Translations under genes and position numbers: made by a program
Part shown: positions 25,991 to 34,179 of the stretch, piece after piece
How positions within the stretch are numbered: position 1 is the stretch's first letter
Layout: each line of letters begins with the position of its first letter
Origin: Actinomadura luteofluorescens
GTDB lineage: Bacteria > Actinomycetota > Actinomycetes > Streptosporangiales > Streptosporangiaceae
DNA: 64,000 nucleotides
Assembly (NCBI RefSeq): GCF_013409365.1
Contig: NZ_JACCBA010000001.1
Coordinates: 558,001 to 622,000 of the forward strand
Direction: 5' to 3'
The notes under the pieces: model-generated
The model's input: the letters and a program-made list of their open reading frames with translations, nothing else
What the model was told of the DNA's origin: nothing
The model's database searches: none

Positions 25991-26158
25991 TCAGCAGCTG
26001 CTGCGGATCTTGGTCCAGCTGCAGCCCGAGTCCACGCAGCAGAACCGGTACCAGTAACCGGGGTGCCCGTTGGCGTTGCAGAAGTAGTTGCCGCTGCACG
26101 CCGATCCGGTGGCCTTCGGGACGATGCGCTCAAGCGCACGGTCGATGAGACGACTCAT
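25991..26158 (-). CDS. Six-cysteine small peptide, probable exported precursor
   Basis: 55 aa, starting at ATG 26158 with AAGGAG five bases upstream and ending at TGA 25991. Residues 1-20 (MSRLIDRALERIVPKATGSA) are basic and amphipathic, like a leader. The remainder is compact and aromatic with cysteines at 21, 27, 40, 41, 46 and 55, the last being the C-terminal residue. The pattern (CxxxxxC, CC, xxxxC, C-terminal C) suggests three disulfides or another cysteine modification. No lanthipeptide, lasso or radical-SAM enzyme is nearby. It is followed in order by a thioredoxin-like protein, ABC exporter and signal peptidase. I infer a bacteriocin-like or signalling peptide; I do not recognise the family. 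Confidence 0.8.
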   Translation of the reverse strand: MSRLIDRALERIVPKATGSACSGNYFCNANGHPGYWYRFCCVDSGCSWTKIRSSC

Positions 26159-26438
26159 CGCATCTCCTTTTCGTCATGGCCAGAGAACACCCGGAGAGAA
26201 CAAATCACCACCTGACCGTGCGCGCGCTGAAATCTGCGGCCGGTGCCATTTGTTCTCCGGTTGATTCCCCGGCGCGGGGCTGGGCCAAGTATCACCCCCC
26301 GTACCGCGAACACCGCAACCCCCGGCGAACCACATGATGATCTTTGTGTGATCCTGCTGAACGCCGCCGCCGCAATGATCAACAACTCCAGAGTTTGCCG
26401 TTCCACGGCGCCCGTCCGATGGCGGGCGACGCCGGGGC
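26159..26438 (-). promoter_or_regulatory. Upstream region of the six-cysteine peptide operon
   Basis: About 280 bases between the end of the caspase-helicase gene and the peptide start, noticeably more AT-rich than its surroundings. It must hold the peptide operon promoter, but I see no clear consensus boxes, long repeats or terminator hairpin here. Confidence 0.35.
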
Positions 26439-29400
26439 TCAGACCTCGTAGAGCTTCCATGCGGGAAGACGTCGAGCGGTGATGCCCTCGGCGGGACCGA
26501 GGAGATCACGGCGTCGCAGCATGAGGCGCAGATGCCGGGCGGCGTCGACACCCGCCGGTGGGCCCGGGTCCAGGATGACAGGAATCTCCTCGTCGGCCGT
26601 CCGAACCATCGCGTCGGCCGGGTGGCCGTTGACGATGGCCCCGAGATCCACCTCTGAGCCCGGGTTCTGATTCGACAGGAATCTGAAAAGCCGCGCTTGG
26701 AGGTCGCCCAAGCCCTGCCCGCCCTCGGCGGTGAACTCGCCGGAGGCCGCCGCTCGCAGATCTGCCGCAAGGCCGCGCCGGCCTTCCCAGAGTGCCGCGT
26801 CGCCGACCACGATCAGGTGCGAACGGGCCCGCGTGATCGCGACATTCCACAAGTTGAACTGGCGCTGTATCCAGCGGATCGTTCCCGGGCGCATGCCCTC
26901 ACCGGCCACCAACGAGAAGATCATGACGTCACGCTCACCTCCCTGGAAGGTGTGCACCGTGCCGACGCGCACCCGGCCGTCGACGGCTCCCCATCGCCGC
27001 TGCACCATCTCGGCCTGCGCCTTGAACGGCGTGACCACTCCGACGGTGGCGTCGCCGGGCAACTTCTCCAGGAGGTAGCGGACCGATTCCAGAACCTTCT
27101 CGATCTCTACCGGATTGATCCATGAGGTGCCGGACTTTCGCGCCTGCCCCTGGACGTCCGACCAGAGGATGGCAGGACGTGCGGGCAGGGCGGGACGGCC
27201 GCGGATGTCGGTCAGGACGTTCAGGTTCCCGTCGTAGAAGCGCTCGTTGACGAAGGCGGCGATCTGCGGGTGGCACCGGAAGTGCTCGTCGAGCAGAAGT
27301 CCGCTTCCCAGGGATCCTTCGGCGGCGTGGAAGGCCGAATAGCGCCGAAAGCCGAGACGGTATTTCTCCAGCCATTCGGGTCGCAAGCCGTGCTCGCGCC
27401 GGAGAACGGCTTCACGCTCCGCGTTGAGCCGGGACACGTGGGGCAACTGCATGACGTCACCGATGACCAGCGCCCGGCGGGCGCGGAAAAGCAGCGGCAG
27501 GACGTGCGGGATCGCGCACTGGCTCGCCTCATCGATGATGACGAGGTCGAACAGCGCCGGCTCCGGTGGGAAGCGGCGTGCGGACAGGCTGGTCACCGCC
27601 CAGCCGCGCACGGCCGTGAGCGCGTTCTTCACAGCGCGCCAGTCGCTGCCATCGCCGTTCTGGGCCCGTATCAGTTCGGTGATGAGATGGCGGTGGTGCC
27701 TGGCGGACGAACGCACCGTGATTTCCAGAAGTGCGGCGGCCGTCTCCTCGACTTCACGTTGGGCGGTAGCGAGTCGCGTGGCGAGGGCTCCGTCGTCCGG
27801 CCCGCCCACGGCCTGGGGCAGCACGCTCTGCCAGGCGGCGTCGGCATGCTCGAAACGGGCGAGCGCGCGGCAGGTGGCCTCGGTCCCGGAGGAGTTGACC
27901 CGCAATCCCAGACGGCGCAGCAGTCGCTTGCGCCGCCATTCGCCCAGCAGCTTGGCGTCGGCGGCGCGTTCGGCCCTGCGAGCGATTGCTTCCGGTCCGT
28001 CATGGTCTCGGAGGAGTCCGAGGAGTTCGGCCACCGTTGCTTCGAGTTCGGCGGCGTGCACATCGCGGGCCTCCCCCGCCTCGCGGAGGGCCCGCTCCGC
28101 CGACGCGACGCGGTCGAGTTCCAGCCGGGCCGCCCGCAGCCGGTCGCCGGCGACGTCCAGCCGGGCCTGGGCGGTTCGGGGGTTCGACGCGGGCGGCTCA
28201 ACGGTCCTCAGGTAGTCGAGCGCGGCGGCCTCGTCTTCCCGGTAGCCACGCGAGCCCGTGCGGACGACACTGCCCGGCGCCAGCCGCTCGCATCGTCCGC
28301 ACACCTCGTCCACGGCCTGGTTGTTGGTGGAGGCGACCAGGACCTTCTCTCCGGCGGCCTCGGCCGTGGCGACCAGGTTGGCGACGAGTTGACTCTTCCC
28401 CGTGCCGGGCGGACCGGTCGCCACGGTGAGGCGATGGGACATCGCCGAGCGCAGGATCTCCGCCTGCGACTCGTTGGCCGGCAGAGGGGTGACGAGCCGC
28501 ACGTCCTGTGGTCGATGATCGGGGGCGGGCAGCGCGCGCTCCGCCGGTTCCGGAGACAGCGCGGCGAGCGCCGTGACCTTGATCTGCCCGGCGTGCCGCT
28601 CGATGTGCTCGAGGTCCTTGAGGAGCTTTGCCGTGGCGCCGGGATTCCGGGCGACGGCGTAGAGCACGGCGGAGTTGCGTGCCCCGCTCACCGGGGTGTC
28701 GACTTCGATCCGATCGCAGAGCCGGTCAGGCTCGATCTTCTGGACGGCGGGCAGCGCGTATTCGTCGCGCAACAGGTGGACGATGTCGACGGCCATGCGG
28801 TCGTGCTGCCCTGCGTGCCACGTCGGCTGGTAGGACTCGGCGAGGGCGGCGGCGTCCTCGCCGAGCCGTTCGGCGGCCAGACCCGGGTGCGGAATCACGG
28901 GGCCGAACGGCCGCAGCCGTATCTCCCCGTCCACGTGGACGGGCTCGACCGCGCGCACGAGCAACGGCGCGAAGTTGGAGGCGGCTCCACCATTGCGCGT
29001 CCCGTGCGTCACCACCGCCGGGTAGCCCGCCCAGAGTTCGCTCTCCTGCTCGATGGCCTGCTGGACGAACTTCTCCGCATCCGGGGGCGTGGAGATGCCG
29101 TGGTCATCGTCGAGGACTCCGGCCAGCAGACGCTCGGAGCCCGAGAGGCAGACGTACGCCTTTCCATGGTCACTGACGGACATGGCTTCAGGGACGTTCC
29201 CGTCCGCCATGACGCAGTCCCGGTAGTAGGCCAGCAGGCTGGACCAGGTGGGTTGTGCCGCGGCTTTGGAGTACCCCGCTCCGGTGCCGGGCGACCATGT
29301 CGCCGTTTCCGTAAGGGGCCCACGAGACAAGGGCACCAGTTGCGGCGCCGGACCCTGGGGGCAGTTGGCGATGATGATCCGGTCGTCGACCCCGAGGGAC

Positions 29401-30128
29401 GACGCGACGGGTATCTGGTCGGAGCCGTCGCCCCTCATCCGCCGGTTGACGTAGTGGAAGAGGTCCACGACCGAGACCTCTCCACTGCCGTCCTTGCCCG
29501 CCCGTCCCGTACGCAGCGCCTCAACGATCTGTCCGGTGAAGACCGAGGGGGTCACCTCGTCGCCGGCCGGCACCGGTGCGTAGGAGTCCTGGCCTGCCCG
29601 GGACGAGGACAGCACATACACACCGCGGCTGCTGAGGAGTGGCTCCTCGCCGGATTTGGCCGTACCGGGCCCCTGCCCGTCAGTGGTGCGCAGCCCCACC
29701 GCGAAGCCCCCGCTCCGGCAGCAGTCGATCATCACGACCTTCTGCGGGGCGACGCACACCTCCAGCAGTTCGTTGACGAATCCCGCGCCCACCGCCGTCT
29801 CGGCGATGCGGTCGAAGTCGGTGTCCTTGGCGATGAAATGGAACTCGCCGCCGGACTGGACGAGACGGGTGCCGTGCCCCGAGACGTACAGCAGCGCGAA
29901 CTCGTCCTCGTCGCAGCCGTCGAGGAACTCGGCGATCTCATGGCGCATGTCGTCGGCGGTGAGATCGGCCACTGGCCGGACCGCCGGGAACGCTCCGATG
30001 CCGCGGTGCTGGAGGACCTGTTGGAGTTGCCAGAGATCCGCACGAACGGACGGGAGCGGAGCGAACCTCCCGTCGTCATACCTCTCATTGCCGATCAGCA
30101 GCGCTTTGCGTCGCTTCGGTCGGCTCAC
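26439..30128 (-). CDS. Caspase (C14)-SF1 helicase fusion, conflict-system effector
   Basis: 1229 aa, GTG at 30128 overlapping the stop of the EACC1-like gene. Residues 1 to about 240 are a caspase-like domain: first strand KALLIGNERY, catalytic H85 in YVSGHGTRL and cysteine C137 in MIDCCRSGGF. After a linker comes an Upf1/Dna2-type SF1 helicase: Walker A GPPGTGKSQL near 571, Walker B IIDEASQCAIP near 865, then VVTPFKAQAE, VHTFQGGERD and NVAITRARSHL. The last about 100 residues resemble a degenerate restriction-endonuease-like tail (VILDPG, RHLRLMLRRRDLL, LPAWKLYEV). Fusions of caspases with NTPases next to EACC1 proteins are known from predicted biological-conflict systems, where the protease kills or disables the host on sensing invasion. 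Function here is inferred from that. Confidence 0.88.
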   Translation of the reverse strand: MSRPKRRKALLIGNERYDDGRFAPLPSVRADLWQLQQVLQHRGIGAFPAVRPVADLTADDMRHEIAEFLDGCDEDEFALLYVSGHGTRLVQSGGEFHFIAKDTDFDRIAETAVGAGFVNELLEVCVAPQKVVMIDCCRSGGFAVGLRTTDGQGPGTAKSGEEPLLSSRGVYVLSSSRAGQDSYAPVPAGDEVTPSVFTGQIVEALRTGRAGKDGSGEVSVVDLFHYVNRRMRGDGSDQIPVASSLGVDDRIIIANCPQGPAPQLVPLSRGPLTETATWSPGTGAGYSKAAAQPTWSSLLAYYRDCVMADGNVPEAMSVSDHGKAYVCLSGSERLLAGVLDDDHGISTPPDAEKFVQQAIEQESELWAGYPAVVTHGTRNGGAASNFAPLLVRAVEPVHVDGEIRLRPFGPVIPHPGLAAERLGEDAAALAESYQPTWHAGQHDRMAVDIVHLLRDEYALPAVQKIEPDRLCDRIEVDTPVSGARNSAVLYAVARNPGATAKLLKDLEHIERHAGQIKVTALAALSPEPAERALPAPDHRPQDVRLVTPLPANESQAEILRSAMSHRLTVATGPPGTGKSQLVANLVATAEAAGEKVLVASTNNQAVDEVCGRCERLAPGSVVRTGSRGYREDEAAALDYLRTVEPPASNPRTAQARLDVAGDRLRAARLELDRVASAERALREAGEARDVHAAELEATVAELLGLLRDHDGPEAIARRAERAADAKLLGEWRRKRLLRRLGLRVNSSGTEATCRALARFEHADAAWQSVLPQAVGGPDDGALATRLATAQREVEETAAALLEITVRSSARHHRHLITELIRAQNGDGSDWRAVKNALTAVRGWAVTSLSARRFPPEPALFDLVIIDEASQCAIPHVLPLLFRARRALVIGDVMQLPHVSRLNAEREAVLRREHGLRPEWLEKYRLGFRRYSAFHAAEGSLGSGLLLDEHFRCHPQIAAFVNERFYDGNLNVLTDIRGRPALPARPAILWSDVQGQARKSGTSWINPVEIEKVLESVRYLLEKLPGDATVGVVTPFKAQAEMVQRRWGAVDGRVRVGTVHTFQGGERDVMIFSLVAGEGMRPGTIRWIQRQFNLWNVAITRARSHLIVVGDAALWEGRRGLAADLRAAASGEFTAEGGQGLGDLQARLFRFLSNQNPGSEVDLGAIVNGHPADAMVRTADEEIPVILDPGPPAGVDAARHLRLMLRRRDLLGPAEGITARRLPAWKLYEV

Positions 30129-30514
30129 TCTGGACGGTTCCCGCCGTCGATCCTGTCGAGGAACTCGCCGATGATCCGTTCCTGCGCTTGATCCGGGCGG
30201 CCGGTGATGGTGATGGAGTCATCACCGCAGGAGACTTCGATCTTCCGATGACGCTCCCGGGCACTCCATTCCCGGATCAGCGCGACCAGGACCTTCGTCG
30301 TCTGCGCTCCGGACGCGGCGACCGTCGCCCACAGGGCCAACTCACCCGTGAGGACGCCCTTGCTGCCGGGGATGGGCGAAGTGGGCGGGTCGGCGTACCC
30401 GGCGCCGACTCCGTCGATCTTCAGCAGTTCGCCGTGCAGTTCGCGGGTGAGCCGTTCCTGCCGGAGCGTGTCATCGCCCGCCAGTACCCGCAGCCGCCAC
30501 TCCTGCTGGTCCAT
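30125..30514 (-). CDS. EACC1-like small protein (effector-associated constant component)
   Basis: 129 aa. ATG 30514 has AAGGGAG 8 bases upstream and is preferred over GTG 30523. The sequence has the form I associate with EACC1: an N-terminal basic/acidic part, a glycine-rich segment with GSKGVLTGELALWATVAAS, then LIREWSARERHRKIEVSC and GDDSITITG near the end. EACC1 proteins accompany variable effectors (caspases, trypsins, STAND NTPases) in actinobacteria. Its stop overlaps the start of the caspase-helicase gene (GTGA), so the two are made together. Confidence 0.75.
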   Translation of the reverse strand: MDQQEWRLRVLAGDDTLRQERLTRELHGELLKIDGVGAGYADPPTSPIPGSKGVLTGELALWATVAASGAQTTKVLVALIREWSARERHRKIEVSCGDDSITITGRPDQAQERIIGEFLDRIDGGNRPE

Positions 30515-30803
30515 CCAGTGCACTCCCTTGTGCCGCTCCGGAAAGTCCGATCAAGAGCACCCTTTCGCAACAGCCTGTTACGTGTGTTTACATCACGACA
30601 TCGACTGTGACCACACCCGGCCAGCGCTCGCCTCCTCGCCACGGGGGAGGTGGCGGCCTCGCGGGTCCTGGAGAGACAGCGGACGGCTCGTTCGGTCCTG
30701 GTGACGGGGTGGGCCAGCGCGCAGCGGGGGTCTTCGACGCGTTCGGTGAGGAGCATCGGGTCGGTGCGACCGTTCCGGCCAGGTCCACGGGGGGTGGGAG
30801 GGG
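30515..30803. other. Gap between the EACC1 gene and the DksA/TraR-type gene
   Basis: 289 bases. The part just upstream of the EACC1-like gene (30560-30615) is the least GC-rich and probably carries its promoter. I see no gene, repeat or clear terminator in the rest. Confidence 0.3.
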
Positions 30804-31160
30804 TCAGGCGCAGGTGATGCAGCGGGCGGCGGCGGGGCGGGCTGCCAGGCGGGCGGCGCCTACGGGGGCGCCGCACGAGGTGCAGATGCCGTAGGTTCCG
30901 GCGGCCAGTCGTTCGAGGGCGCGGTCGAGGTCGTCGAGACGGCCCCGGGCCGCCGCGAGCAACGCCTCCACGTGGGCGCGCTCGAACCCGAGCGTCGCGC
31001 CCTCGGGGTCGTGCTCGTCGTCCACGGCCGACAGCCGGGCCGACTCCACGATCCCCTCGCGGTCGCGGTCGAGCGCGCGGACGGCGGCGAGCGTGCGCTC
31101 GCGCTCGCCCTCCAGCACCTCGCGCGTCCGCGCCGCCTCCACATCCGCCTTGTCGCTCAT
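30804..31160 (-). CDS. DksA/TraR-family zinc-finger protein
   Basis: 118 aa, ATG 31160 with GGGAG upstream; the frame to 31241 has a poorer start. An N-terminal helical, highly charged coiled-coil stretch (to about residue 85) is followed by CTSCGAPVG and CITC, the four-cysteine zinc finger of the DksA/TraR type. Actinobacterial members of this size are thought to modulate RNA polymerase through its secondary channel. No link to the neighbours is evident. Confidence 0.9.
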   Translation of the reverse strand: MSDKADVEAARTREVLEGERERTLAAVRALDRDREGIVESARLSAVDDEHDPEGATLGFERAHVEALLAAARGRLDDLDRALERLAAGTYGICTSCGAPVGAARLAARPAAARCITCA

Positions 31161-31672
31161 CACCAGAAGAACTCCCTGGCCAGACGACACATTCCCCGGT
31201 CGGCGTCCCGGAGGACCCGCCTCGGGAGCACCCTCGATCATCGGGGCTCAGGGCCGGAGACCTCGGGGCGGGGCGGTTCATCGACGCGATGCCGGTCGTC
31301 GGTATGGGGACGGCTTCTTATGGGGTGAAAAGTCGTTGCGAGCGCCTGTTCGCCGCTTTAGAGCATTTTTGTGGCGCGTTGTCCATTGCGTTTTACGCAC
31401 TCCCGTGAATCTGTCCATGTCCGGTCGCGGTGTCAGGGGCGGCGGAGCGGGGGTCGGGGCCAGGAGCGGTGCGCAGCGGCCCGGCGGACGGCCCGGCGGG
31501 CCGCTGCGGCAGGGCGGTCTCGCTCTGGCCTGCGCCGACCTCAAACCGAAAAAACCGGCAACCTTCCTCCAACTCCGTGCGTCACACCTAGCGGATCACT
31601 GCATCACTTATTCGTCAGGCCGGAAATATCACCCGAGGGGGCGCTATCTACACGGAACGGGCGGGGGCGCCA
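31161..31672. other. 512-base gap upstream of the pseudokinase-GTPase operon
   Basis: Contains a long GC-rich hairpin (31473-31483 with 31497-31507, 11 bp) without a T run, and AT-richer stretches at 31340-31400 and 31540-31640. The latter presumably holds the promoter of the rightward operon that begins at 31673. I see no coding region in it. Confidence 0.35.
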
Positions 31673-32830
31673 GTGGAAGAGACATTCACGCTACAGAAGT
31701 CATCTTTCGGGCAATCCGGTCGGGTCACGGTCACTTTCGCGCGGGGCGGGCTGGAGCACGAGGACGCGCTCCTCAGCCACCGCTACGGTCGCGCCGACGA
31801 CCGCGACGCCCTTCTCAAGACCGCCCTCTCGCCCGCCGGGGCGAAGCTGCTGCGCCGCGAGGCCGAGGTCTACGACCGGATCGGCGGGCGGCAGGCGTCC
31901 GCCGGGCGGATGATCGGCTTCCAGGCGGCGCAGCGGCCCGTATGCCTCATGGTGACCCGCCGCGGCGTGCCCGTCTCCCGGTGCGAACCGGTGCCGCGGC
32001 TCGACGACGTGCAGCTCGGCCGGGCGGCGCGCGACCTGTTCGGCGCGCTCGCGTTCCTCGCCGACCTCGGCTTCGCGCACCGGGCCGTCTCCGCGGACAC
32101 CGTGTTCTGGGACGGCCGGCGCGTCGAGCTGCACGGCTTCGGGCACGTGGAGCCGCTCGGGCCGCCCGAGGCGCTCGCCGGGTCCGCGCTCGGCACGCCG
32201 ACGGGGCTGCCGGTCAGCGACGTCCCGGACGTCCAGGCCGCCGCCCTCCTGCTGCTCCGGCTCGCCACCGGGTCGCCCGGCGGCGGGACGCCCGCGGCCC
32301 TCGTCGCGGAGCTCGCCGAGGTCGACGCCGTCCTCGCGCAGGCGCTCGAACCGGCCTTCCACGCCGCCGGCGGCCCCGGCGTCTCCCCCGGTGAGATCAA
32401 GGACCGGCTGTGGCGGAGCCGCCCGAAACCGCCGCCGTCCGGACACGTCCCAGAGGATCGGCACGAGACGGCTGCCCCGCCGCGGCAGCCGTCCCCGGCC
32501 CAGGCGCCCCCTCGCCCGGCTCAACAGGAGACGCGGGCCGAGGCCGGGCCGCGTTCGGCCGTCCGCGACCGGCGGCTCGCCGCGGAGGAGGACGGACGGG
32601 CCGAGTTCCGCGAGCTGCGCCGCCGGCAGCGGACGTTCCGCCAGGGCCGCCGGATCGCGGCCGAGCCGCCGCGAGAGCAGGCCCAGGCGGGGCCCGTCGC
32701 GCCGTCCTGGACGGCCCGGCCCCCGGCAACGGACGGGGCGCCCCCCGGCGGGCACGGCCCGCTGCTCTTCCTCCTCCTCGGGGTCCTCGCCGTGGCCCTG
32801 ATCGTCAGCGCCGTCCTGCTCGTGAGGTGA
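31673..32830 (+). CDS. Membrane-anchored pseudokinase-like protein (K1)
   Basis: 385 aa, GTG 31673. Residues 1 to about 240 look like a eukaryote-type protein kinase fold: the catalytic-loop position reads GFAHRAVSADTVFWDG, so the HRD aspartate is alanine and the loop lysine is serine. The DFG position reads HGFG. Catalysis is therefore unlikely. A proline/arginine-rich linker follows, and the C terminus is a single membrane segment (LLFLLLGVLAVALIVSAVLL). It heads an operon and is followed 2 bases later by a GTPase gene. A second pseudokinase of the same design lies at 38620. Confidence 0.75.
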   Translation: MEETFTLQKSSFGQSGRVTVTFARGGLEHEDALLSHRYGRADDRDALLKTALSPAGAKLLRREAEVYDRIGGRQASAGRMIGFQAAQRPVCLMVTRRGVPVSRCEPVPRLDDVQLGRAARDLFGALAFLADLGFAHRAVSADTVFWDGRRVELHGFGHVEPLGPPEALAGSALGTPTGLPVSDVPDVQAAALLLLRLATGSPGGGTPAALVAELAEVDAVLAQALEPAFHAAGGPGVSPGEIKDRLWRSRPKPPPSGHVPEDRHETAAPPRQPSPAQAPPRPAQQETRAEAGPRSAVRDRRLAAEEDGRAEFRELRRRQRTFRQGRRIAAEPPREQAQAGPVAPSWTARPPATDGAPPGGHGPLLFLLLGVLAVALIVSAVLLVR

Positions 32831-32832
32831 CC

Positions 32833-34179
32833 GTGAGCGACCCCGAACTCCCGAGGCCCAAGCTTCCGCCGAAGCTCGACGGGCCGCCCTACCAGCTGCC
32901 CGCCGGCGACCCGGACCTGGACCTGGACGCGGTCTCGACCCTGGGCGCCCGGCCGGACGGCGAGGCGCCCGGTGACGCGCCCCCCGGCGCGACGGCGGCC
33001 GACGACTTTCCCGCCGACCCCCCGTACGAGCCGCCCGCGACCGGGACGGGCGAGGACCTCGGCCCGGCGTCCCCGCACCGGCCCCGCGAGCCCGGCCCGC
33101 CGGACGGCCCCGACCGCACCATGGTGTGCCCGTACTGCCTGAGCGAGTTCGACTGGAACAGCGCCCCGCTCGTCGACCGCACCGTGGAGGGCGAGGAGAT
33201 CGCGCTGACGCGGGAGCCCGGCGAGAGCGACGTCCGCTGGCGCACCCGGACGATGCACGCCTGGCGGGTCTGCGAGGCCACCGGCAAGGACCACTTCGTG
33301 CCCGCGTCGCTCGGCGGCATGACCGTCCTGATCGTCGGGATGGTCGGCACGTCGGGGTCGGGCAAGTCGCACCTGCTCGCGGCGATGACGGAGGAGCTCG
33401 ACCAGTCCGCGCTGAAGATCTCGCACCGGCTGGACGTGCTGCCGCTCGACCCGCGGCTGCAGCGGGAGCTGTTCACCAGGAACCGGTTCGACCTGCTGCG
33501 CGACCGCAAGCCGCTGCCGGTCACCCGCCGGGCGCTGAGCCCGGAGTTCACCTGCGCCTACCGGATCACCAGCGGGCACACCGGCGAGCAGTACGCGCTG
33601 CTGATCTTCGATGTGCCGGGCGAGATCTTCAGCCAGGGCCACACCCGCGACGACACCCCGTTCATGAGCATCGCGGACGGGCTGATCTTCGTGGCGGACG
33701 GGACGGAGCTGGACGTCCGGCACGGCCGGCACACCGGCGACCCCGGGTTCACCGCGGTGCTCAGCCACATCGACCACGTCCGCGCCGGGCAGGGCCTGGA
33801 GTTCCTGCCGCTGCCCGCCGCGCTGGTGATCGCCAAGTCGGACACGCTGCGCGCGTTCAAGGAGGTCGACCGGTGGCTCGACCGCCGGGACGACCTCGCC
33901 CTCGGCACGGTCGAGGAGGAGTCCGAGGACGCCTACGCGCTGCTGCGCTCGCGCGGCGCGGGGTCGTGGCTCGTCCCGGTCCAGAAGTGCGAGGACGCGA
34001 CCCTGCACTTCGCGTCGGCGACCGGCGTCGGCGTGGACATGGAGAGCGGCGAGTACCCCGAGCAGTCGTTCCGGCGCCAGCGGGTGCTGCGGCCGCTGCT
34101 GGCGCTGCTGGCGATGAAGGGCGTGCTGCCGCGCGAGGTGCTCGGCGCGCCCGCGGACCGGGAGGTGGCGGCGTCGTGA
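32833..34179 (+). CDS. Zinc-ribbon P-loop GTPase (G1), double-GTPase-2-like
   Basis: 448 aa, GTG 32833 with GAGG in the end of the upstream gene. A disordered acidic/proline N terminus is followed by CPYCLSEFDW near residue 99, then a GTPase domain: Walker A GTSGSGKSH near 172, DVPGE (DxxG) near 260, and AKSD (NKxD-like) near 334. It resembles the DO-GTPase2 type reported from predicted conflict systems together with GAP1 proteins, which is what the next gene looks like. Exact family assignment is from memory of motifs. Confidence 0.75.
   Translation: MSDPELPRPKLPPKLDGPPYQLPAGDPDLDLDAVSTLGARPDGEAPGDAPPGATAADDFPADPPYEPPATGTGEDLGPASPHRPREPGPPDGPDRTMVCPYCLSEFDWNSAPLVDRTVEGEEIALTREPGESDVRWRTRTMHAWRVCEATGKDHFVPASLGGMTVLIVGMVGTSGSGKSHLLAAMTEELDQSALKISHRLDVLPLDPRLQRELFTRNRFDLLRDRKPLPVTRRALSPEFTCAYRITSGHTGEQYALLIFDVPGEIFSQGHTRDDTPFMSIADGLIFVADGTELDVRHGRHTGDPGFTAVLSHIDHVRAGQGLEFLPLPAALVIAKSDTLRAFKEVDRWLDRRDDLALGTVEEESEDAYALLRSRGAGSWLVPVQKCEDATLHFASATGVGVDMESGEYPEQSFRRQRVLRPLLALLAMKGVLPREVLGAPADREVAAS

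Noticed and set aside
31473..31507. GC-rich hairpin as terminator of an upstream gene
   Set aside because: No T run follows and no rightward gene precedes it; left as a structural note only.
33126..34175. Upstream extension of the GAP1-like frame
   Set aside because: Overlaps the GTPase G1 gene entirely; GTG 34176 with stop-start overlap is the real start.
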